From contig DMQP01000088.1 of NCBI GenBank assembly GCA_003455655.1, positions 1-9,416 on the forward strand: a stretch of 9,416 nt of DNA. The letters are read 5' to 3'. The stretch comes from Treponema sp. (GTDB taxonomy: Bacteria; Spirochaetota; Spirochaetia; Treponematales; Treponemataceae). Shown one piece after another: positions 1-5,892 of this stretch (positions are counted from its first letter, which is position 1; each line of letters starts with the position of its first letter). A model generated the notes under the pieces. The model saw only the letters and a program-made list of their open reading frames with translations, ran no database searches and was not told where the DNA came from. Position numbers and translations under genes: made by a program.

Positions 1-397
1 CAAGTTGATTTTTATCTGCATCAGAAGAAATTCCGTAAACAGAATCAAAGACATAAAGCTTATAAACCGAATTATTAGTTATAGTAAAATCATACGTGTC
101 GGTAAGTTCAAAAAATTCTGTTACTTCGACTTTACCGTTACCTATGTAGTATGAACGAGAAGCAACACGAATGTCTGTAGGAAGTGAAGAAGCATAAGGA
201 GTTGACCAGTTAGGTTCATTAACGGTAACTGACTGTCCGCTCTGTAAAACATAGGTCTGAGACTCGTTGTAAGTGGTATAAACCGTAATAGCCTCACTGG
301 TATTGTTAACAATTTTTTTTCCAGAAAGTCCAATACACGAACTAAGCGAAACAATCAGAACGCTCAAACTTACAAAAACAAAAAGTGACTTTTTCAT
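1..397 (-). CDS. Small lipoprotein of unknown function, C-terminus cut by the window edge
   Basis: The frame starts at an ATG at 397-395 and stays open to base 1, giving 132 codons with no stop. The N-terminus is a typical lipoprotein signal: MKK, a hydrophobic stretch (about residues 4-17), then LSSC with the lipid-modified Cys at residue 21, so it should be cleaved by signal peptidase II and membrane-anchored. The LSSC box has Ser rather than Gly/Ala just before Cys, as spirochaete lipoboxes often do. The mature part is rich in Ser, Thr, Tyr, Val and Asn and looks like beta-strand. It contains no motif I recognise, so no function is assigned. It begins 13 nt after the ilvB stop with its own ribosome site and may share the ilvB transcript. 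An overlapping 70-codon frame (142-354) lacks the signal peptide and is a shadow. Confidence 0.85.
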   Translation of the reverse strand, partial: MKKSLFVFVSLSVLIVSLSSCIGLSGKKIVNNTSEAITVYTTYNESQTYVLQSGQSVTVNEPNWSTPYASSLPTDIRVASRSYYIGNGKVEVTEFFELTDTYDFTITNNSVYKLYVFDSVYGISSDADKNQL

Positions 398-405
398 ATC
401 TTCAA

Positions 406-413
406 CCTTCTTA
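406..413 (-). promoter_or_regulatory. Ribosome binding site of the lipoprotein gene, fused to the ilvB stop
   Basis: Read on the minus strand, the ilvB stop codon TAA runs directly into GAAGG, and the lipoprotein ATG follows 8 nt later. The spacing is good and supports both the start choice and re-initiation by ribosomes leaving ilvB. Confidence 0.65.
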
Positions 414-2132
414 GCGTAGTGCATCAATGTTAGCTTTTCCTGCTGAAACAAAAGGAAGTACATTTTCTGCCATGTCAATTTTAAGCAGCACAAAATGAGG
501 TCCTTTACTGAATGCTTTTTTTGCCCAGTCTGCATCAGCATTTGCGTCTATTGCATCAATGCCAAAACCGCGTGCTACTGTCAAAAAATCGGGAACTGCA
601 TCAAAAATACTTGCGCTGTAATTTTTTGCAAACAAATACTCTTGCTGCTGACGAACCATTCCCAAAGTTCCATTCTGTAAAACAAAAACAGTTACATTCA
701 GATTTTGTTCTTTAAGCGTTGCAAGTTCTTGTATGTTCATAAGAATACTTCCATCTCCGCTAATGCACACAACTCGTTTTGTCTTATTGGCAAGAGAAGC
801 ACCAATTGCGGCAGGAAGACCAAAGCCCATTGTTCCCAAAGAACCACTGGTTAAAAACTGTCTTGCTTTTTCAACAGGATAATACTGAGCACTCCACATC
901 TGATGCTGACCTACATCAGTGGTAACAATAATGTTTTCTGGTTTTACTCCAGCTTTTTGTGCTTGCAGAGGAATATCGTGTATAAAAGCGCGGGGATTAA
1001 CACTCTGTTTGGGAACAGACTTGCTTCGTCCCAGTTCAAAACTTTCTGTTTCTTCAAACACTTGACCTAACTGTTTTACCCAAGAAGCACGCTCTCGTTC
1101 TCCGCTCCGATTATTCTGTAATGCTTTTGCTAAAAGAGAAAATGCTTTATCGGTTGAACACACAAGTGAATACAAAGCTGGAAGAATTTTATTTATTTCA
1201 GCAGCGTCAATATCAATATGTAAAATAGTTGCATTCGGACAAAAAGATGCAATCTGACCGGTAGCTCTGTCGTCAAAACGCACACCTGCCGCAAGAACAA
1301 CATCTGCATCATGCATAGCAAGATTTGCCGCATACGAACCGTGCATACCTACCATGCCAAAATACGCACTGTCAGAACGTGCAACAGAACCTATGCCCAT
1401 AAGACTTGAAACAACTGCACAAGTGTAAGCACTGCGGAACAAAGAAATTGCTCTCGAAGTTTTAGTACTGTTACATCCACCACCAACATAAAGCACAGGA
1501 TGTTTTGCAGAAAGTAAAACTTTTGCCATCTGCGGAATTACATTCTTAATTGTTTCAGAAGAATCGCGTTTTGTTTTAGGAAGTGATATTTGCAAATCTT
1601 TTGCAGAAGGCCATGCTTTAAACGAATACTTTGCACACTGAATGTCGCGAGGAACATCAATCAAAACAGGACCAGGTCTACCATCGCACGCTATAGCAAA
1701 AGCACGAGGAAGAGCATCAAATAATTCTGCAACATTTTTTATCATCATGCTGTGTTTGGTTATAGGGAAAGAAAGACCAAATGTATCTGCTTCCTGAAAA
1801 GCGTCAGTTCCAATAAGAGAAGAGTTAACCTGACCGGTGATTGCAATAATGGGAACAGAATCACAACGGGCATCTGCAATAGCCGTAAGCAAATTCATTG
1901 CACCTGGACCGCTTGTTGCCATACAAACTGCTGGCTTACCTGTAGACCGAGCAAGGCCCTGGGCAATAAAACCAGCCGCCTGTTCTTGTCTTACCAATAC
2001 ATGTGTAATGGAACTTTTAGCAAGTTCGTCATACAAAGGAAGAATAGAACCACCGGGAATACCCGCTACCATAGAAATGCCCATCTGCTCAAGCAGTTTA
2101 ACAATTATTTGTGAACCTGTCGCCGTAACCAT
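411..2132 (-). CDS. ilvB: Acetohydroxyacid synthase large (catalytic) subunit, isozyme I-like
   Basis: The enzyme joins two pyruvates, or pyruvate and 2-ketobutyrate, using ThDP, Mg and FAD; it is the first common step of valine, leucine and isoleucine synthesis. The 573 residues fit the family. Visible are GIPGGSILP near the N-terminus, the catalytic Glu50 in RQEQAAGF, SGPGAMN (74-80), the FAD-associated RFDDRATGQ (285-293), TTDVGQHQMW, and the ThDP/Mg motif GDG (459-461) with Asn487. RFDDR argues for the biosynthetic enzyme rather than FAD-free catabolic acetolactate synthase. The sequence resembles E. coli IlvB (isozyme I) over long stretches, including Gln (Q496) where most AHASs have the substrate-selecting Trp. 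The ATG at 2132 starts where the family does, about 40 nt below a TATAAT. A TTG in frame at 2216 would add 28 atypical residues and start upstream of that promoter. No ilvN lies next to it. Confidence 0.95.
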   Translation of the reverse strand: MVTATGSQIIVKLLEQMGISMVAGIPGGSILPLYDELAKSSITHVLVRQEQAAGFIAQGLARSTGKPAVCMATSGPGAMNLLTAIADARCDSVPIIAITGQVNSSLIGTDAFQEADTFGLSFPITKHSMMIKNVAELFDALPRAFAIACDGRPGPVLIDVPRDIQCAKYSFKAWPSAKDLQISLPKTKRDSSETIKNVIPQMAKVLLSAKHPVLYVGGGCNSTKTSRAISLFRSAYTCAVVSSLMGIGSVARSDSAYFGMVGMHGSYAANLAMHDADVVLAAGVRFDDRATGQIASFCPNATILHIDIDAAEINKILPALYSLVCSTDKAFSLLAKALQNNRSGERERASWVKQLGQVFEETESFELGRSKSVPKQSVNPRAFIHDIPLQAQKAGVKPENIIVTTDVGQHQMWSAQYYPVEKARQFLTSGSLGTMGFGLPAAIGASLANKTKRVVCISGDGSILMNIQELATLKEQNLNVTVFVLQNGTLGMVRQQQEYLFAKNYSASIFDAVPDFLTVARGFGIDAIDANADADWAKKAFSKGPHFVLLKIDMAENVLPFVSAGKANIDALR

Positions 2133-2138
2133 GCTGGC

Positions 2139-2177
2139 AGTGTAGCATGTAGTAAAAAAATTGTACAGTGTATGTAG
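2139..2177. repeat. Imperfect direct repeat in the ilvB leader
   Basis: AGTGTAgcATGTAG at 2139-2152 recurs as AGTGTATGTAG at 2167-2177, 28 nt apart start to start, with a 3-nt difference in length. The second copy overlaps the expected ilvB transcription start and the first lies in the leader, so it could be a pair of operator half-sites. In AT-rich DNA it may equally be chance. Confidence 0.3.
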
Positions 2178-2183
2178 ATTATA
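2178..2183 (-). promoter_or_regulatory. Probable -10 element of the ilvB promoter
   Basis: On the minus strand this reads TATAAT, a perfect sigma70 -10 hexamer, placing the start of transcription near 2171 and giving a leader of about 40 nt before the ilvB ATG at 2132. The expected -35 position (2201-2206, CACAAA) is poor, so an activator may be needed. The surrounding ATTATAAT (2178-2185) is self-complementary, so TATAAT also occurs on the plus strand, but there it lacks a good -35. Confidence 0.5.
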
Positions 2184-2184
2184 A

Positions 2185-2213
2185 TTGAGAACTGGCAAAC
2201 TTTGTGTTATACT
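2185..2213 (+). promoter_or_regulatory. Sigma70-type promoter of the five-gene operon
   Basis: TTGAGA (2185-2190), a 17-nt spacer, then TATACT (2208-2213) preceded by TG at 2205-2206 (extended -10). Spacing is ideal and both hexamers are close to consensus. Transcription should start near 2220, about 20 nt ahead of the first ATG at 2241. It is the only convincing plus-strand promoter seen and would drive all five downstream genes. The -35 lies one base from the minus-strand -10 of ilvB, so two polymerases could hardly bind together. Confidence 0.7.
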
Positions 2214-2240
2214 CAAATAGATTTAAGTGCGAGGTCAAAC

Positions 2241-3554
2241 ATGAAGAAAATTGTTACCGCTTCTCAAAATCCAGATGTCATTAAAGCTGTTCAAGACGCA
2301 TGCAAGCAGTACAACACTTTTGCAACTTCAGTCTACGGAGACACCGATGCAACCATCAGCTTTATCAACTTTGAAATTCCTGAAATAAAAGTACTTGACT
2401 ACACCTCCTCAGAAATTGACTGTAAAAAAATTCTTGATGCAATTCACGGAGACTCTTGGCTTCACTACGGTGGTATTATTGCAGTCTGTCAAAATGCAAA
2501 ACAAGTTCACGAAATAGAAGAACAAAAAGACGAAAACATTTTGGCTGTTCTTACTGTTTCTGATTTTAAAGTTCACTGTGCACGCTTACTTAAAATTCTG
2601 CATCAGAACCAACAGTTTTTGTTCACCCGTGGTATGCAAGATATTTTGGGAGGACGAGAAGAAGGACACTTTATTTGCGACAACGACCCTGTAGATATAA
2701 AATTCTACACTAACTTTTTAATTTCTTACTTGTACAACACAAACCGCATTTCAAGCGATGACCGTTCCTCTTTGCAAATGACACTCATGGAACTTTTGAT
2801 GAATGCAGTTGAACATGGCAACCTCGAAATTTCTTATGACGAAAAAACAAAGTGGCTTATGAATGGTGGCGACATGATGCAACTTATTGCTGAGCGTAAA
2901 AAAGATCCTAAATACAGAAGACGCTCTGTTCGCATTTCTTATGTCATTCAAAACAACAGTTCAGCCTTTAGAATTGAAGATGATGGCGACGGTTTTGACT
3001 GGAGAGCAATGCTTGCAAAAAAAGACGAAGAAAATGATGGAACTCATGGACGCGGAATTTCTCTCAGTAAAAGTTTAGTAAAAAAATTAAAGTACAACGA
3101 AAAAGGAAATCAAGTTACTTTTACCATTGCAAATAAAATCAATTCAGTAAACACCATTCCTGGCATTATGAACACCTTTGACATTATTGAATACAAAGAC
3201 CGCGACATTGTATGCCACCAAGACGAAATGTCAAACGACTTGTTCTTTATTGTTTCAGGACAATTTGCTGTTTATGTTAACCGCCATCTTGCAACTGTTC
3301 TTACTCCCAACGACATGTTTATTGGAGAAATGGCATTTTTGCTTAACGACCGCCGTACTGCAACCGTTATGGCAGTTGGAAACTGTAAGCTTATTAAAGT
3401 TCCCAAGACAGCATTTCTTTCGCTTATCAGAAAAAATCCTCACTACGGAATTTTCTTAAGTAAAATGCTTGCTCAGCGTTTGGTCATTCAAGCACAGAAT
3501 GCATACATTGTTCAGCAAAAACTTGACGAGTTGCAGACTCTCTTCAAAAAGTAA
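2241..3554 (+). CDS. Receiver-like / GHKL ATPase / cyclic-nucleotide-binding regulator
   Basis: This 437-aa cytoplasmic protein has three parts. Residues 1-120 alternate strands and helices like a response-regulator receiver, with Asp53 at the end of the third strand (VLDYTS) and Lys110 late, but without the usual acidic pair near the N-terminus, so it is probably a pseudo-receiver. Residues 175-300 are a GHKL ATPase of the RsbW/histidine-kinase type: N-box ELLMNAVEHGN (184-194), G1 box DDGDGF (247-252), and glycine-rich GTHGRG (267-272). No phosphoacceptor-His domain precedes it, favouring an anti-sigma-type kinase or plain ATP switch. Residues 312-420 are a cNMP-binding domain whose phosphate cassette GEMAF...RRTATV (362-376) keeps the Glu and Arg that contact the nucleotide. 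The ATG at 2241 has GAGG 6 nt ahead; an in-frame TTG at 2202 lies inside the promoter. It is the first gene of the operon. Target and partner are unknown. Confidence 0.85.
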   Translation: MKKIVTASQNPDVIKAVQDACKQYNTFATSVYGDTDATISFINFEIPEIKVLDYTSSEIDCKKILDAIHGDSWLHYGGIIAVCQNAKQVHEIEEQKDENILAVLTVSDFKVHCARLLKILHQNQQFLFTRGMQDILGGREEGHFICDNDPVDIKFYTNFLISYLYNTNRISSDDRSSLQMTLMELLMNAVEHGNLEISYDEKTKWLMNGGDMMQLIAERKKDPKYRRRSVRISYVIQNNSSAFRIEDDGDGFDWRAMLAKKDEENDGTHGRGISLSKSLVKKLKYNEKGNQVTFTIANKINSVNTIPGIMNTFDIIEYKDRDIVCHQDEMSNDLFFIVSGQFAVYVNRHLATVLTPNDMFIGEMAFLLNDRRTATVMAVGNCKLIKVPKTAFLSLIRKNPHYGIFLSKMLAQRLVIQAQNAYIVQQKLDELQTLFKK

Positions 3555-3559
3555 AGCTC

Positions 3560-4993
3560 ATGTCTCTAAACTGCAACGAACTAAATTTAGTTCTTAGTGA
3601 ACTGAACATTGAAGGCGCCTTCATACAAGAAGTTGTACAACCAGGTTACGACACTATTGCCTTCCGTCTCATTAAGCAAGGAATTCTTTCTACATTACTT
3701 ATTTGCACAAAACAAAATGCTTGCCGACTAAATCTTACTAAGCAGCGCATTCCTAAAAACGAAAAACCGCTTCGCTTTCACGAGTTTATGCGGTCACGCA
3801 TTCAAGGCATGAGAATTAACTCTTGTGTTCAACTGGGACTTGACCGCATTGTTAAAATGGATGTTTCAACATGGAAAGAACGATGCTTTATTTACATAAG
3901 ACTTTGGTCTGGTGCCGCTAATGTAATTGTAACTGATGAAGAAGGAACTATTCTTGACTGCATGTTTCGTCGCCCCAACAAAAATGAAGTTACCGGCGGA
4001 ACATTTACACTTGAAGACCGTATTCCCACAGAAGAAGAACGCGAACAGTCACTACAAAAGTTTCCACCACGGGATTTTGCAAACTGCACAGGAAATACTT
4101 ACAACGAAAAAATTGACACTTTTTATTCAGAACACGCCTCTGCACTTTCTCGTGAAACCTTACTGCAACAAGCAGAAAAGTGGTACAACACTAAACATTC
4201 TCGCATGACAGGTGCTCTACAAAAGTTACTTCAAAAAAAAGAACAATTTGCAAACGCTTCAAAACTTAAACACACCGCAGACTTAATTCTTGCATACGCA
4301 CAAGAAGCAAAAGGTTCAACACTTACCTGCATAGACTACGACACAAATGAAGAAGTGCATATTCATCTTGATGCAAAAAAAACAGCACAAGAAAATGCAA
4401 GCGAATACTACAATCAATATAAAAAAGCTGTAAGCGGAATGGAAGATTTAGAGCATGACATAAGCCTTGCTCAAAACGAAATTCAAGCACTTGATGCGGC
4501 GTATCAGAAAATGCTTACCGAAAAAAATGTAATTAAACTAGAGCAACTGTTACGACACGACACAAAGCCTAAACAAAAAATTGAAAAGACACACGCAGGT
4601 TTGCATTACGAAATTAAAGGTTGGACTATTCTTGTAGGAAGAACTGCTGCAGAAAATGACGAACTTTTGCGACACACCGTAAAGGGTCAAGACATGTGGT
4701 TACACACGCGCGACTGGGCAGGAGGATATGTTTTTATAAAAGCACAAAAGAACAAAACAGTACCTCTTGAAATTTTACTGTATGCGGGAAACCTTGCAGT
4801 GTATCATTCTAAAGCACGAAAAAATGCACAAGCAGATTTATACTACACACAGGTTAAGTATTTACGCCGAGCAAAAAATGGTCCTAAAGGTTTAGTCTTA
4901 CCTACTCAAGAAAAAAATCTCTTTATAAAACTGGACGACAAAAAACTCCGCGAACTTGAAAACGCTTGTAAACAACAGTCAAACTTTTTATAA
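3560..4993 (+). CDS. Short NFACT-family (RqcH/FbpA-like) protein
   Basis: NFACT proteins such as bacterial RqcH bind stalled 50S-peptidyl-tRNA complexes and direct C-terminal tailing of the nascent chain; older annotations call them fibronectin-binding proteins. Residues 1-175 match NFACT-N, with the Asp-Arg pair (D95-R96 in GLDRIV) that RqcH needs for tailing. Residues 205-330 are charged helical coiled coil interrupted by a short beta segment (255-272) and followed by ENASEYYNQYKK. Residues 345-445 match NFACT-R (GQDMWLHTRDW, NLAVYHSKARKNAQ, YTQVKYLRRAKN). At 477 aa it is some 90 short of the usual 560-570; the helix-hairpin-helix domain seems absent. The usual PGSH motif of NFACT-R reads AGGY here. 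It begins 5 nt after the regulator stop and has no clear Shine-Dalgarno. The family call is firm; a true RqcH role is inferred. Confidence 0.85.
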   Translation: MSLNCNELNLVLSELNIEGAFIQEVVQPGYDTIAFRLIKQGILSTLLICTKQNACRLNLTKQRIPKNEKPLRFHEFMRSRIQGMRINSCVQLGLDRIVKMDVSTWKERCFIYIRLWSGAANVIVTDEEGTILDCMFRRPNKNEVTGGTFTLEDRIPTEEEREQSLQKFPPRDFANCTGNTYNEKIDTFYSEHASALSRETLLQQAEKWYNTKHSRMTGALQKLLQKKEQFANASKLKHTADLILAYAQEAKGSTLTCIDYDTNEEVHIHLDAKKTAQENASEYYNQYKKAVSGMEDLEHDISLAQNEIQALDAAYQKMLTEKNVIKLEQLLRHDTKPKQKIEKTHAGLHYEIKGWTILVGRTAAENDELLRHTVKGQDMWLHTRDWAGGYVFIKAQKNKTVPLEILLYAGNLAVYHSKARKNAQADLYYTQVKYLRRAKNGPKGLVLPTQEKNLFIKLDDKKLRELENACKQQSNFL

Positions 4994-5004
4994 TGTACGC
5001 ATGA
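4991..5004 (+). other. Double start/stop overlap joining the NFACT gene to metF
   Basis: The sequence TAATGTACGCATGA contains the NFACT stop TAA (4991-4993), an ATG sharing its last A (4993-4995), codons TAC and GCA, and a TGA (5002-5004) overlapping the metF ATG (5001-5003). The three-codon frame Met-Tyr-Ala-stop is thus joined to both neighbours by overlap. There is no Shine-Dalgarno for metF here, so it could help hand ribosomes on. Chance is quite possible. Confidence 0.3.
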
Positions 5005-5891
5005 AAATAACTGACATTGCATCACAAAAAAAACTGCTTGTTTCAATGGAAGTATTTCCTCCTAAAAAACAAGATGCACTTGATTCCGTTGTTTCAGCAG
5101 CACAAGAACTTACTCAACTTAAACCAGATTTTATTTCAATCACCTACGGTGCTGGCGGAACTACAAAAGTTAACACACTTGAAATTTCACAAAAGATTCT
5201 TTCGTTCGGAACTCCTGCCCTTTCTCATTTAACATGCGTAGGGAACACAAAGGAAAGCATTTCTTCTGCAATAGAACAAATGAAGTTACACAACATTCAG
5301 AATGTTCTTGCATTGCGAGGAGACATACCTCAGGGTTCAACAGCAGAGGCATCGCTATCACCAGATTTGCGTCACGCAAGCGATTTAATTCCTCTCTTAA
5401 AGGAAGCAGGCTTTTGTGTAGGAGCGGCTTGTTATCCGGAAGGACATCCTGAAAGTGACGACCGTTTGCAAGATCTTGAAAATATGAAATACAAAGTTGA
5501 TGCGGGTGTCGATTTTTTAACCACACAAATGTTTTTTGACAACAACATGCTCTATTCATATTTATACCGCTTACAGTCAGCTGGTATTCATGTACCTGTC
5601 TTTGCAGGAATTATGCCTGTTACCAATGCGTCACAAGTTTCACGCATGATAAAACTGTCATCTGCATACGTTCCTGCAAAACTGCTTGCTATTTGTGACC
5701 GTTTTGAAAAACAACCAGAAGCAATGTATCAGGCAGGCATTGCATACGTTACAGATCAAATTATTGATTTAATTTCTAATGGAATCAAGGGCATTCACAT
5801 TTACACCATGAACAAACCCAAAGTTGCCCGCGACATACTAAATAACATAAGTGCAATACGAGAAGCAGTAAACGCATCTCAGGAGAAGTAA
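5001..5891 (+). CDS. metF: 5,10-methylenetetrahydrofolate reductase
   Basis: MetF is a cytoplasmic FAD enzyme reducing 5,10-methylene-THF to 5-methyl-THF, the methyl donor used by MetH next door. The 296 residues are normal for the bacterial enzyme. The TIM-barrel signatures appear in order: catalytic Glu17 in MEVFPPK, SITYGAGGT (46-54), HLTCVG (76-81), ALRGD with Asp108, CYPEGHPE (144-151), DAGVDFLTTQMFFD (167-180, Gln176 being the folate/NADH contact), AGIMPVTN (202-209) and HIYTMNKP (266-273). The ATG at 5001 starts where the family does; an in-frame TTG at 4956 would add 15 residues from inside the NFACT gene. There is no good Shine-Dalgarno before 5001, suggesting dependence on upstream translation. 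The gene lies 7 nt after the NFACT stop and 1 nt before metH. Confidence 0.96.
   Translation: MKITDIASQKKLLVSMEVFPPKKQDALDSVVSAAQELTQLKPDFISITYGAGGTTKVNTLEISQKILSFGTPALSHLTCVGNTKESISSAIEQMKLHNIQNVLALRGDIPQGSTAEASLSPDLRHASDLIPLLKEAGFCVGAACYPEGHPESDDRLQDLENMKYKVDAGVDFLTTQMFFDNNMLYSYLYRLQSAGIHVPVFAGIMPVTNASQVSRMIKLSSAYVPAKLLAICDRFEKQPEAMYQAGIAYVTDQIIDLISNGIKGIHIYTMNKPKVARDILNNISAIREAVNASQEK
5881..5885 (+). promoter_or_regulatory. Strong ribosome binding site of metH
   Basis: AGGAG lies 7 nt ahead of the metH ATG, inside the last codons of metF. It is the best Shine-Dalgarno in the operon and fixes the metH start; the two genes ahead of metH and metF have weak or no such site. Confidence 0.75.
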
Positions 5892-5892
5892 C

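Noticed and set aside
411..2132. Catabolic acetolactate synthase (budB/alsS)
   Set aside because: The RFDDR FAD-associated motif and isozyme I-like sequence indicate the biosynthetic AHAS.
1752..2145. Plus-strand frames of 102-120 codons opposite ilvB
   Set aside because: ilvB is strongly supported on the other strand; these products are low-complexity shadows.
2134..2197. CTGGCA repeated at 2134-2139 and 2192-2197
   Set aside because: Six bases only, with no symmetry or extension; expected by chance.
2133..2216. TTG start giving ilvB 28 extra N-terminal residues
   Set aside because: The extension is unlike AHAS N-termini, and the codon lies upstream of the probable ilvB -10 element; the ATG at 2132 begins at the family's normal place.
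2202..2240. TTG start for the regulator gene
   Set aside because: It lies inside the promoter and upstream of the expected transcript start; the ATG at 2241 has a GAGG site.
2133..2240. Cobalamin, SAM or T-box riboswitch ahead of the operon
   Set aside because: The plus-strand leader is only about 20 nt and the ilvB leader about 40 nt, too short for any of these, and no characteristic motif is present.
4956..5000. TTG start extending metF into the NFACT gene
   Set aside because: The extra 15 residues read through the end of the NFACT frame and are not part of the MetF fold; 5001 fits the family.
5170..5559. 129-codon antisense frame within metF
   Set aside because: It is wholly inside the well-supported metF gene, Cys/Leu-rich, and lacks motifs and ribosome site; it is a coding shadow.
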